DNA from: Camellia lanceoleosa | Taxonomy: Eukaryota; Streptophyta; Magnoliopsida; Ericales; Theaceae | Direction of reading: 5' to 3' | DNA length: 64,000 nt | NCBI GenBank assembly: GCA_025200525.1 | Contig: CM045762.1 | Span: forward strand, 2,232,001 to 2,296,000 | Shown: in pieces, positions 32,602 through 43,613 of the stretch | How positions within the stretch are numbered: position 1 is the first letter of the stretch | How the letters are laid out: each line of letters begins with the position of its first letter | The notes under the pieces: generated by a model | Seen by the model: only the letters and a program-made list of their open reading frames with translations | The model's database searches: none | What the model was told of the DNA's origin: nothing | Translations under genes and position numbers: made by a program

Positions 32602-33260
32602 TTGTTTTGGGTATTTTAAATAAGTATATTTTTTTAATTTAAAAATTAGAAAAAAAAATAATAGTTGTTTGGATTAATTTTTTAAAGTTTTACAAAAAAA
32701 TGTGTATTAAAAGATTGTATAAATTAATGTGCAGGAGAATATAAGGCAATAGGCCGTACGGCCATCCGTCAGGGCAGAGGGAATTGATGATAAGAAATGG
32801 TTGCCTATTTTTTGGGCATTGCATTGGACGGTGTTGTTCGGTCCATGGAGGCTTTCACAGGTCCCGTTTTGCTAATCTGAACCGTCCAATGTATAAAACT
32901 CGTCAAGTACTATATGCTTGTAAAAAATCACGTTGATCGGACATCGATATCCGATCAACGTGGCTTTTTATAAATATATAGTACTCAACAAATTCTACAT
33001 ATTGACGGTGCAGATTATCAAAACGGGACCCGTGATGGCCCCCACGGGCCGAACAACACCGTGTTGTTTGTACATCCTGCCTGTGCAATTTTCCCAAAAA
33101 ACTCAGCTCTGTGCCTATGGGACGTCAGAGTTATTTGGAATAATTTTGTGTAAAATTAATTTTTTTATATATATTTTTTTTTTGAATAATTATAACTTTT
33201 TAAACTTTTTTGGTAACTTTTAAACTTTTTTGATTTTTTTGAATATCTCAAATCAGACAT
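32602..33260. mobile_element. MITE related to the 31,093 copy, split by a second foldback
   Basis: The left half (TTGTTTTGGGTATTTTAAAT...TTAATGTGCAGGAGAA) matches 31,097-31,250, and the right half (ATTATAACTTTTTAAAC...GATTTTTTTGAATATC) matches the end of that copy. About 360 bp between them belongs to another foldback. Confidence 0.45.
32829..33061. repeat. Near-palindrome, 233 bp
   Basis: The two arms meet at about 32,945. The inner 35 bases read CACGTTGATCGGA, a short centre, then TCCGATCAACGTG. The outer ends are CGGTGTTGTTCGG and CCGAACAACACCG. A transcript through here would fold into one long hairpin. Confidence 0.7.
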
Positions 33261-33373
33261 AAATTTTGAAATATTAATTTCAACAGCTTAACTATACAAT
33301 TAAACACTAAATTTTCTTGCTTTTTTTAACAAATAACATTACATAACCATTTTTATGGTGTTTAGTTGTATAA

Positions 33374-33822
33374 TTGGCCGACTTGGTTGGACAAATCTTG
33401 GCGCCTAGTGTGATAAAAATATCTGATGATAAGATCCTCATCGATATAATAACCTACACGCACTCATTTTCTATTTTGGCGTCTATTCAAGCCCATATAG
33501 TATTTGCAGTGTTGATTGATAATGGGAGTAGTTTGAATGTTTGCACATTGAGTAGTGTGAAGGCACTGAGGCTAGGCATGGAGATATAAAGAAAAAAAGA
33601 TAATAACGGTCTGAACATTCAAAATTTCCATCCCCCAAACTTTTGGAATAAGTTTTTTGGACATTGTGATTGGGCTGTACCAATCCAAGAACAATTTTAA
33701 CATAGTAGATATCGAGACATCGTGTACTTTCCTATTGCAAATGCTTTGGCTCCATTTAGCGGGATCCTTCCCTAATAAGGGCCATGTTCATTGTTGATGA
33801 CCATATAATTACTGTAGGGACA
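33374..33822 (+). pseudogene. Gypsy retropepsin remnant split by the Tat element
   Basis: Encodes ADLVGQILAPSVIKISDDKI, then ILASIQAHIVFAVLIDNGSS, then LNVCTLSSVKAL. The LIDNGSSLNV motif is typical of Gypsy proteases. After frame breaks, DIVDIETSCTFLLQMLWLHL resembles the LLLGRPWIH(x)AGA flap region, and VDDHIIT follows just before the Tat LTR. The Tat element thus landed inside an older Gypsy polyprotein (Ogre/Tat-like, by its motif style). Confidence 0.6.
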
Positions 33823-34354
33823 TATTTTTTGAATGACCACACGTGGCCAATATGGTACCGAAGTGCCAGCCGAGGTGCCACGTGTCTAAGTCATGACGCT
33901 GAGGTAATATCGGCTAGGCCAAAGTTATCTGCGAAAATACTGAAATCCGGGATGAGCGGATAAGGGACGAGAGTCCTAGAAAGCGGGAGCACCTCTGCCT
34001 GGATAAGGATAAAGCTCTTAAGGAGTTTATCTTTATCTATTGGAGAGTCCAGGATAAGTATTGGGACAAAGTCCGAGAGAAACAAGGTTTCTACAGGGAT
34101 CAGGTTAGTGTTGGTTATAAAAGTAAGGCACCCTCATGGGTATAAGGTACGTTTTTTTGTATTCTGGCTTGTGAGTTAAGTACAATTGGCCATCTTTGAA
34201 AAATAACTGACTCAATCGTCGGAGTGCTCCTAGGTGAACGAACCACTGCTGGAATCTTATCTTTTTGTGACAGGTCGTTCGAGCACAATCTATTCTACCA
34301 GTGTTCTCCAACTGAGTACCTGTTTGGCAGTGTGGTCAGAAATCGACACACACA
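33823..34354 (+). repeat. 5' LTR of the Tat element
   Basis: About 532 bp from TGTAGGGACAT to CACACACA. The first ~235 bp are repeated at 63,760-64,000. A TATAAAAG box is at 34,116-34,123. Confidence 0.8.
34116..34123 (+). promoter_or_regulatory. TATA box in the Tat 5' LTR
   Basis: TATAAAAG lies about 290 bp into the LTR, on the sense strand of the element. Confidence 0.55.
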
Positions 34355-34355
34355 A

Positions 34356-34372
34356 TTTGGTGCTGTCTGTGG
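34356..34372 (+). promoter_or_regulatory. Primer binding site of the Tat element
   Basis: TTTGGTGCTGTCTGTGGG follows the LTR end directly. It resembles the TTGGCGCCGTCTGTGGG leader seen in plant Tat/Athila elements. The matching tRNA was not determined. Confidence 0.5.
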
Positions 34373-34389
34373 GAAAGAAAGAAAAATAG

Positions 34390-36195
34390 ATGGCTAACGA
34401 CGGACAGAAAGAGAAGATCGATGACGATATCCCTACTGGAAGTGGTAAACACTTTGATCTTAACGTAGAGGAGGATAATTGCAACGAAGAAACTCGGGAT
34501 CAGAATCCCGAAGAGAAAGACGTCGGCCATGAGGGCGACGTACTAAAGAAGGCAGACTGATACGGGTATTATAACGAGAACGACCTCCAGGTATGGAAAG
34601 ATAAATGCCTATGGAGGAACAGAGAGATAAAGGGAATGGCAGACAAATTTACAGACCTACAATCGGTCGTCAATTTCATGATGCAGAATAGCATCATGCA
34701 GCCATTGTTCCCGTTACAAGACATGCTGATTCTAGCAGCCAAGAACAATGCCCAGAAGAAAGGGCAAAAAATAGTCTCTGTAGTCCCCCAGCACACCAGG
34801 ACCAAGGAACACTCCCACCGGCCTTCAAGGGAGGTTGGACAAAGAGAGTCAATGAAGGGAGATTCTCGAAGGACGCATCGTATCAAGGAAGCTGACCCCA
34901 AAGAACATTGGCATGTTCAAGAGAAGGAACTTTGTTTCGACGCAACCAATGGAGAGAGGTCCAAAAAGACTCATAACAACACCGGAAGTAGCGCACCGAA
35001 GAGGCTGAAGTCCGTTGATAACCGAGCTCCTGGACGGACCAAGGAGGATCTGAGGGATTACCTCCAGAGAAAGCGACAAGATACCAAGGTAACCTTACCG
35101 ATCAAGCCGAGAACGCCGTTCTTAGTAGAATTGGACAAGTTTGAGGCCCCGAAAAGGTTCCACATGCCGAGATTCCAGATATCCGACGGTAAGTCTGACC
35201 CTAACTTTTACATCGACTTATAATTAAGCTCAATGGTGTTATATACCAGGAACGAGTCATTGCTCTGCAAGGTGTTCCCCTCATCCTTTGGGGAAATTGC
35301 ATCAGACTAGTTTCACAAGTTGTCGAAATGAACTGTGAAAAACTGGGAAGGCCTAGCCGAGATATTCGTAGCTAGATTTGTGACAAACAAACTATAGCCA
35401 TTGAGGGTGGACACCCTGATAGCTCTAAGAATTGGCAAGGATTAAAGCCTTAGGGCCTATGCCAAAAGGTATTATGAGGTGTTCAACCGAATACCAGAAT
35501 GCAACCAGGAGGTGGCGGTCGTGTCGTTTAAAAACGGCCTGAAAGATGATTGTTTTGGTTCGAAAATCACTAGCAAAGACACTACCAAAGAGTATGGAGA
35601 AACTTATGGCCAGGATAGAAAAGTATGCCAAGGCCAAGGAAGACGCGCTGGAGACAAAAGCGTCAAAATAGGAGAAAAAAAATAGCTTGCCCAAGCGAGG
35701 CCGAGGTAATGGAGGATACAATAAACAGGAGATAGGACTAAGAACTGCCCAGGTAGTCATAACCGTATTTCGAATTCCGGTTTACAAAGTCTTGGAAAGA
35801 ATCCAAAATAAGCCCTATTATAGAGCACCAGAGAAGCTTCCTAGTGAATTTATGGAAAGAAGTCTGGGGAAACACTGTGCCTACCACAATGAGGATGGGC
35901 ACCTAACTCAAGGGTGCAGATCCCTAAAGGCACATCTGAAAAACCTGGTAAGACAGGGTCATCTAAGCGACCTGGTAGATGAGACCAGGACAAGGGAAGA
36001 GCAAGCGAGACTACCTCAGGCACTGGCATCACCACTCTCACCAGCACCGCAACCGCAAGCAAGTGGACCTCGAGTGATCAATGTGATTCACTCGAAAGTC
36101 AATGAGAACGAGATATGTGGGGAAACTCAGAAGGTAAAACATTTGCAACATGTATATCAGGTCCGGCAGAAAAGACCTAGGGCAGACGAGTGCTA
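34390..36195 (+). pseudogene. Tat gag polyprotein (frame-broken)
   Basis: Gag begins at an ATG at 34,390 (MANDGQKEKIDDDIPTGSGK) and hits a stop at about 34,558. The open stretches 34,636-35,223, 35,479-35,685 and 35,687-36,196 follow in different frames. Capsid-like motifs include EAPKRFHMPRFQISDGKSDP and VVSFKNGLKDDC. The nucleocapsid-like HCAYHNEDGHLTQGCRSLK matches the Tat C-x(2)-H-x(4)-GH-x(4)-C pattern, followed by VRQGHLSDLV. Gag would package the element's RNA. The stops rule out a full product. Confidence 0.75.
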
Positions 36196-36219
36196 AGGAC
36201 CAGTGGTGTCCTTTACTGA

Positions 36220-36600
36220 AGACAACCTAGAGATGGTGCAGCATCTACATAACAATGCTTTGGTAATATCCCTCCAGATTAGAGAATGCCAGGTAAAACG
36301 AATTCTGATCGACCAGGCAGCTCTCGTGACATCATATATGTCAGGTGTTACAAGGAGCTTGGCCTTCACCAAGATGATCTGAAACAATCCAATGGTTCAA
36401 TGGTCGGGTTGAATGGAACGCTGACGTGGCCCCTAGGAGCAGTAAGTTTGGAGGTGCAGGCTGGCACCAAGAAGGTAAAAACTGAGTTCACAATAATTGA
36501 CACTCCCTCCCCTTACAATGCTATCCTGAGAAGGCCATGGCTGCATGCAATAGGGGTTGTCCTCTTAACATTGCATCAGTTATTGTGATTTCCAACAGAG
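36220..36600 (+). pseudogene. Tat aspartic protease region
   Basis: KRILIDQA in one frame and GSSRDIIYVRCYKELGL in another together match the (V/I)DxGSSADI site of Tat proteases, so there is a frameshift at the catalytic loop. Downstream TEFTIIDTPSPYNAILRRPW matches the Y-N-x-I-L-G-R-P-W flap-side motif. Confidence 0.7.
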
Positions 36601-37069
36601 TATGGAATTGAGGAGGTCAGAGGGGATCAAGTATAGGCAAAGAATTGCTTCATGGTAGCAATGAAATCCACCTGCAACATACGAGAAGCAGAAGTAGCAG
36701 AGATTAAGGATGAGAACATGGAAGTCCTTGAGGATTGGCAAAGAACCAGCCGAGAAAAGTGAGGAAGCCCTGAAGAAGATCTTAGTCTAGTAAAGGGATG
36801 AAGAACGCTTCTTCCTTCTCGGCTCAAGATTGGCGAGGAAGAGGAAAATGAATTAGAAGCATTCTTGAGAGCAAACCTTGAGGTGTTTTCTTAGACACCG
36901 TACGAGATGCCCAACATTGACCCCCGAGGTCACTTATCATAAGTTGAATATGGACAGGTTGGCTAAACCTGTCATCTAGTGAGCGAGAAGGCCGACGTTG
37001 ATGCATATTGAGGCAGTAGAAGAGGAAGTGGATAAACCGGAGGCGAGCCATCCGAGAGGTAAACTACCC

Positions 37070-38215
37070 AACATGGTTATCAAACACGGTTGTTGTAAAG
37101 AAAAAGAATGGAAAGTGGAGGGTCTGCGTGGACTTCACCAACCTGAACAAGGCTTGTCCCAAAGACAATTTCCTACTACCCAAGATTGACCAATTGGTGG
37201 ATGTCACTTCAGGGCATGGAAGGATGAGCTTCATGGATGCCTACAGGGGGTACCATCAGATAACCATGTACCCCCCAGATGAGAAGAAGACTACATTTAT
37301 CATCCCAAAAAGGCTATATTGCTACAGAGTGATGCCTTTTGGGTTGAAAAATACAGGAGCAACTTACTAGAGACTGGTGACTAAGATGTTCAGACATCTA
37401 ATAGGCAAAATAGTGGAGGTATACATCGATGACATGGTCGTGAAAACCAAGGAACCTGAAGATCATCTGGCCGACCTGAAAACAGTCTTTGATATCCTAA
37501 AGACATTTTAGCTCCAACTTAATGCATCAAAATACGCATTTGGAGTTGGATCAAAGAAGTTCCTAGGATACCTGGTCACCAAAAAGGGCACTGAGGCGAG
37601 CCCATATCAAATCAAGGCCATTCTGGAGTTAGAGAGCCCAATGTCGGCAAAACAAGTGCAGATGCTGACTGGAAGGGCTATAGCCCTAAACAGATTCACA
37701 AACAGAAGTTCTGATAAATGCAAACCTTTCTTCAGTTTAGTAAAGAAAGCCACAGACTTCTTGTGGATAGAGGAGTGCGAAGTCGCCTTGGCCGACTTGA
37801 AGAAATACTTGACCACAGCTCTAGTTCTCTCAAATCCAGTACCTGGAGAGGAGTTGTTCTTATACTTGGCAGTTTCAAAGCATGCAGTAAGTGCAGTGGT
37901 AGTCAGAGAAGAAAAAAGATAACAAAGGACAGTTTACTACGTGAGTAAAACCCTAACAGATGCAGAGAGCAGGTATCTACCTTTGGAAAAGCTAACACTA
38001 GCTTTGGTAATGGCCTCTAAGAAGCTGAATCATTACTTTCAAGCCCACAAGATTGTGGTGTTAACTGAGCATCCTTTGAAGTCCCTGTTGCAACAAAGAG
38101 ATCTGATAAGCAGTATAGCCAGATAGGCAGTGGTGTTAGGCCAATATGACCTGAAATTCAAACCTAGAACAGCAATCAAAGGCCAAGTTTTGGCCGACTT
38201 CGTGGCCGAGTTCAC
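37070..38215 (+). pseudogene. Tat reverse transcriptase and RNase H
   Basis: RT motifs are visible in order: VCVDFTNLNKACPKDNFLLP, MSFMDAYRGYHQITMYPPDE, YCYRVMPFGLKNTGATY and the catalytic VYIDDMVVKT (YxDD box). RNase H follows: LFLYLAVSKHAVSAVVVREE, YYVSKTLTDAESRYLPLEKL, IVVLTEHPL. Stops interrupt it after GATY (about 37,368), after LKTF (about 37,510), after REEKR and after SSIAR. The order and motifs are those of a Gypsy pol, but it cannot give one product. Confidence 0.85.
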
Positions 38216-38329
38216 ACTAGGCGCCATTATACATCGGGCTCCGTTGAGCTGAGGTATACAATGTCCAGGTGAACAAGGAGAAACCCAGTTGGGGATAGCC
38301 AAATAGAGGAAAGAAGAAATTCAGGCCCT

Positions 38330-38985
38330 TTAGTATTTACGTCGGCGACTCCTTCCGCCTGTTCATTGATGGAAGTTCAAACTAACAAGAAGCGGGGATA
38401 GGAGTAGTGCTAGTATCGCCGGATGGACAGATGCTTGAACAATCCATTCATTTGGGGTTTAAAGTCTTAAACAACGAAGCAGAGTATGAAGCACTGATCG
38501 TAGGATTAAAATTGGCAGCAGCAATGGAGGCTAACGAGGTAATGGTCTTCTGTGACTCCCAGCTTATAATCAACCATGCAACAAGCGAATATGCAGGCCA
38601 AGATGAAATGATGGTGGCCTATGTAAAGGAGGTCGGCAGACTGATAGCATTGTTCCAAAATTGCCGACTACAACAAGTTAGCCGAGATGACAACAGCTAT
38701 ACTGATACCTTGGCCAACTTGGCTAGTGCAATGAGACCAGGAGAGGCAAAGACTATAATGGTTGACTACTTGACAGGTCCAAGTGTAGAACCACTGAATA
38801 CAGAGCATGAGGCAATGTGTGTGGAGATGGGACAAAACTGGATGGATGTAATAATAGTATTCCTTAGATATGGAAAACTATTAGACGATCACAAAGAAGC
38901 ACACAAGATCAGACTGAAGTCGGCAAAATTCAGCCTAATAGCAGAAGGGCATCTCTACAGAAGATCTTTATTGGTCCCCTTTTGA
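38330..38985 (+). pseudogene. Tat second (archaeal-type-like) RNase H
   Basis: RLFIDGSSN, then GIGVVLVSPDGQMLEQSI, NNEAEYEALIVGLKLAAAME, VFCDSQLIINHATSEYAGQD and DNSYTDTLANLASA give the D-E-D catalytic pattern of the additional RNase H that marks the Tat clade. One stop lies just after FIDGSSN. This domain is the best evidence for Tat assignment. Confidence 0.8.
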
Positions 38986-38989
38986 GGTG

Positions 38990-40076
38990 TGTGCACCCTT
39001 CATAAGTTGAAGACTTCTTGTATGAAATACATGAAGAAGTATGTGGAAACCACACTGGGGACAGGTCACTTACTCATAGAGCCATTACCCAGGGGTACTG
39101 GTGGCCCTATATGTAGAAAGATGCTGAAGCTTATGTCAGAAAATATGAGAAATGTCAGAGGTTTGCACCCTTGATACACCAACCAGCAGCAGATTTGAAC
39201 CCAGTGTCCAATCCTTGGCCATTTATCCAATGGGGCATGGATCTTGTTAGACAATTGCCTCAAGCAACTGGACAAAGGAAGTTCCTGCTTGTGGCAACGA
39301 ATTACTTCACCAAGTGGGTTGAAGCTGAACCCCTTGCAAAGATTCGAGACATTGATGTAAAAAACTTCATATGGAAGAATATCATCACTAGGTTTGGGAT
39401 TCCAAGGGCAATAGTAGCAGATAATGGAACACAATTTGATAGCAAGCTGATCAAAAGCTTCTGTACAAAGTACAAAATCAAGAACTATTATTCCACTCCA
39501 AGCTTCATTCAGAGTAATGGTCAAGCAAAAACATCCAATAAGGTTATCTTGGATGGAATCAAGAAGAGGCTAGAAGCGGTAAAGGGAAAGTGGGTAGATG
39601 AGTTGCCCAGTGTACTTTGGGCATATCGAACTACCCCGAGAAGATCAACTGGGGAATCCCCATTTGCCATGGCTTTTGGCACAGAGGCAGTAATCCCACT
39701 AGAGGTCGGCATCCCTGGGATCAGAACCCAAGGAGTAGAAAATGGTACCAATGAGGCATTCTTGGCCCGAGATCTGAATCTGTTGGAAGAAAGGAAGGAG
39801 AAAGCAGCAATTCAGCTGGGGGCATACCAACAATAACTTGCCAAGGCTTACAATAAAAAGGTCAACCCACGAGAGTTTCAAGTCGGGGACCTCGTCCTGA
39901 GAAATGTCGTCGGCAACAAGAAGGATCCCAGAGAGGGCAAGCTTGGCCCAAACTGGGAGGGACCTTATAGAATCATCTCGGTCCTGTGCAACAGGGTATA
40001 TCGACTTGAAGACAGTAAAGGCAAAGAATTGCCAAGACCCTGGAATACTTGCAACCTAAAGTTCTTCTATCATTAA
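38990..40076 (+). pseudogene. Tat integrase
   Basis: The core begins around WGMDLVRQLPQATGQRKFLL (first catalytic Asp), then FTKWVEAEPL, and VADNGTQFDSKL (second Asp). At the third acidic position GQAKTSNKVI stands where GQAEATNK is expected: Glu is replaced by Lys. The C-terminal KKVNPREFQVGDLVLRNVVG and GPYRIISVL, ending near 40,076, is the GPY-type tail. The zinc-binding N-terminus is frame-broken. Confidence 0.8.
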
Positions 40077-40187
40077 GATTTTATTTTGTTTCTTTCTTTA
40101 AAAATCTTTTGTTATTAGCCGAAGTAATTAATAAAATTTTAGCTCGGTTTTTTATTTCAAACTTGTGTAAAACGATTGACCAGTCAC
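40077..40187 (+). other. Spacer between Tat pol and repeat block
   Basis: AT-rich untranslated sequence just after the pol stop; nothing else is seen. Confidence 0.5.
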
Positions 40188-40931
40188 TTAGCGATGTTTC
40201 TGATTGAAACATGATGAATAACTTAGACTTATTATATGACAGAGTTGAATTATACTTGCATATAATAGAGTTGAACTAAGTTAGCGATGTTTCTGATTGA
40301 AACATGACGAATAACTTAGACTTATTATATGGAAGAGTTGAATTATACTTGCATATAATAGAGTTGAACTAAGTTGGCGATGTTTTTGATTGAAACATGA
40401 CGAATAACTTAGACTTATTATATGGCAGAGTTGAATTATACTTTCATATAATAGAGTTGAACTAAGTTGGCGATATTTCTGATTAAAACATAACGAATAA
40501 CTTAGACTTATTATATGGCAGAGTTGAATTATACTTGCATATAATAGAGTTAAATTAAGTTGGCGATGTTTCTGATTGAAACATGACGAATAACTTAGAC
40601 TTATTATATGGCAGAGTTGAATTATACTTGCATATAATAGAGTTGAACTAAGTTGGCGATGTTTCTGATTGAAATATGATGAATAACTTAGACTTATTAT
40701 ATGGCAGAGTTGAACTATACTTGCATATAATAGAGTTGAACTAAGCTGGCGATATTTCTAATTGAAACATGACGAATAACTTAGACTTATTATATGGCAG
40801 AGTTGAATTATACTTGCATATAATAGAGTTAAATTAAGTTGGCGATGTTTCTGATTGAAACTTGACGAATAACTTAGACTTATTATATGGCAGAGTTGAA
40901 TTATATTTGCATATAATAGAGTTGAACTAAG
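40188..40931 (+). repeat. Tandem array, eight copies of a 93-bp unit
   Basis: Each unit reads about TTGGCGATGTTTCTGATTGA and includes ATGACGAATAACTTAGACTT and CATATAATAGAGTTGAACTA. Starts fall at 40,188, 40,281, 40,374 and every 93 bp after. Copies differ by a few bases. It lies in the Tat 3' untranslated region, where such arrays are known in this clade and can seed satellite DNA. Confidence 0.9.
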
Positions 40932-41687
40932 TTGAATTAACCTAGATTTGCTATGTCAACAGAATAAAAAATTTAAATACATATTAGTTAGATTAACAGA
41001 GACCGAGGTTGATAACCTCGGCCAGTTTCTGTTTGAATCTGATCTCGGCGACAAGATCATAGGAACACACTTTATGTGAACATAAGTGAAACTTAAGTTC
41101 ACATTAGGGGGTAAAGAGTTGGAGAATAATGCTTGGAAGTTGGAATTTACATGCTAAAGTTGGTTTAACACTTGTTGAAATTTTTAGCAAAATTTACAAG
41201 TTGAAGTTAAGCTGAGGTTATGTTGATAGAAGTGTCTATGTACTTGTCGAGATCACCATGTTGCCAAGACTTGGAAGATAATGGAAGACAGAAGTCTTGA
41301 TAAGTGGAAAGGTTTTAAACAAACACTTGTGAAAATATTTTCACAAATGTTTTCAAGTGTTATGCCAAGGCCGAGATAAACATTTAGAAGATATATCCGA
41401 AGTATTTTTACCCTGAGGAGATTACACAGCTAAGGTGTACTTTGAAGACATGTAAAATATTCTAAGTACGGAATCATATAAGACAGTAAAGGAAAGACAA
41501 GTATTCAAACACTTAGTCAAAAAACAAGACTTGCATTCAAAGGGAAAAAAAAGGCACTTCAGCCTACAAAGAGACTACTTCTTCAGATTACAAAAGTGGC
41601 ACATCAGCCAAATACAAAGTTAACATTGTTCAAAACAAAGAGATTTACAACTGTCCAAAAGAGAGCAAGTACTAAAAGAAGGAAAAA
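40932..41687. other. Tat non-coding region between array and antisense ORF
   Basis: No gene or internal repeat is recognised in this untranslated stretch. Confidence 0.5.
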
Positions 41688-43612
41688 CTAAAGTTTATGC
41701 ATTTTCCACAGTTTGCCCTGCCTCGACAATTGGCGTTGTGTCAGCCTCGGCAGACAGCTGGACAGATTTTTCAGCTTGGACCTCGGTGTCGATTTCACGC
41801 AGTGTATCATCCAGGCTTTTGTTAGAAGTCTCGACCTCGGCCTCAAAGGTGGTCTTTTGGACCTCGTCCTCCTCATCCCAAGTCAAGTCTAAAACTTGCT
41901 CATTCAGAGTTGAGGACTTGGCCCCAGTAGCTTCGGTCTCTTCGGTCTCTTTGGCCTCGGCTTCCTCCTCCGACTCAGTTTCGTCCTCGAATTGGCTTGG
42001 AGTGGGTGGGAATGGTAGGACGATGCGACTATCTTCTCAGAGAGGCAAGTCCTCGAGGACAACCAACTTTTTTAAAGCAGCCATCCAACCAAGGGTGAAA
42101 CCCTCGTTGTATGCCTGTTTCACTTGCTTCTTACAGTCCTCGCTAACGTTGGCTTCCCCCTCGACGTATGCTTTCTCGTCCGCTACTTTTATCTCGGCGT
42201 CCTTTGTGGCCAAGACAGCAATGAGCTCGGCTTGGGCCTCGGCGGTCTTTGCTTCGGTCTCTTTTTTCTCAGCTTCAAGGACCTTAGCAATGGCCTGAGT
42301 AGTGTCTGCCCTCTTCTCAGCCTCATCTTGGGCTTGTTTTGCTACCTTGGCCTGATCTATTAAAGTCTTCATCTTGGCCTCAGCCTTATTTATGGTCTAG
42401 AGAAAGCCAACAGCCTCCTTCGTCTTGTGGGTCAACTTCTTCTTAATATCGAAGGCCTGCATCATAAAGGAGTGGGCGTACCGGATTGCCTAGAAGAAAA
42501 GGAAAAAACAAAGTTAGTAAAACTCTAAGTATGGAAGAAATAGAAAGTACCAAGTATTAGGGGCTTACTTGTACAGAGTGTTGCAACTGCAGAGCAAAAT
42601 TTTCGTGTTCGCTGACCTCGGCGTTGCGTTCGAGGTCTTTTGAAAGGAGCAAGGCAGTAGAGAGGGCAACGCCGACTTCGATGTCAGTCGCACTATCGTC
42701 GACTCTAACTAACTTGTCCTTGATGGTAATTGGAGGGGCCCAGAGGGCATCAGACTTCAAGGACCCTCGAGGTTGCAACAGACTCTGACCTCGGCTTCTT
42801 TGACTGGGTGGATTCAAAGGGAGCAGCCTTTGTGGGCCTCTTTTCAGCGGCAAAGGCACTTTTTTCAGCCTCAGCCATTTTTGAGATTGGCAAGTTGTCC
42901 TCAGAGTCAATCTAAGTCACCGTTGTCTTAGCTTGGGCTTTCTTTAGCCTCTTTGGTTTCGGCTTAGGTTGAGACTGTGAAGATTGAACTGTGGTGACAT
43001 TGGGGATGTCGGCAAGAAGGTCTTCAGTAACGGCCTTTTGTCACCCCATTTCATCGGAGGAGATGGCAACGGTAACTTTAGTGCCAAGACGGATTGCTGG
43101 TAGAGCTGTTGATGTGTTGGCTGGATCGTAAGATGACGCCTCGACACTTAGGCATCTTCGGCTACGGGTCCTGCCTGCTGGTGCAAAAAGTGGAGTTCGA
43201 CGTCGGCGTTGGCGTTGGCGTTGGTGTTGAGAAGGTGGGATCAGTTGTGGAGCAGAGGTTGATGGTTGCTCCACAGGACCAGATGTTGATCATTGGTCTG
43301 TCCTTGATGATTCAGCTTAAGGAGTTGTTGCTAAAGGAGGAGACTTGCTTTTTCTTGGAACATCGGAAAGAACAAACTTGTAAGTCAGGATGTAGTTGAG
43401 CAGCAAAGGGGCTTTGCGTTGGTCAACTGGCAGACCCAACAGCTTCTTATAATCCTTGTTGGGATAGAAGTTTTTGCGAAAATCCTTCGGAGGTTGAGGA
43501 AGAGCTGTAAGTAAAAAACAGACATTAGAATATTTAGAAAGGACAAAGTATTAAAGACTTGAGAAGCAAGTAAAAGTAACACTTGGCTCTTACCGTCTCT
43601 CTCTCTGAACAA
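41688..43612 (-). pseudogene. Tat antisense ORF, C-terminal part (coiled coil)
   Basis: Open minus-strand stretches at 42,037-42,372 and 42,557-42,910 and near 43,385-43,612 are parts of one antisense reading. At 42,037-42,372 a long Lys/Glu/Ala coiled coil (LIDQAKVAKQAQDEAEKRAD...) precedes AYNEGFTLGWMAALKKL. Near 43,440-43,600, FYPNKDYKKLLGLPVDQRK can be read in one frame. Such an antisense ORF downstream of pol is reported for Tat elements; its role is unknown. The gene is split by the Tekay insertion at 43,614 and resumes at 53,094. Confidence 0.6.
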
Positions 43613-43613
43613 T
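43609..43613. repeat. Left TSD of the Tekay element
   Basis: ACAAT, repeated exactly at 53,089-53,093. Confidence 0.9.

Noticed and set aside
40188..40931. CRISPR-like regular repeat array
   Set aside because: The 93-bp units are contiguous with no unique spacers and lie inside a plant retrotransposon; it is a minisatellite.
41738..42298. Plus-strand 186-codon Ser/Ala-rich ORF
   Set aside because: It is the complement of the antisense ORF coiled coil; the minus strand gives the meaningful protein.
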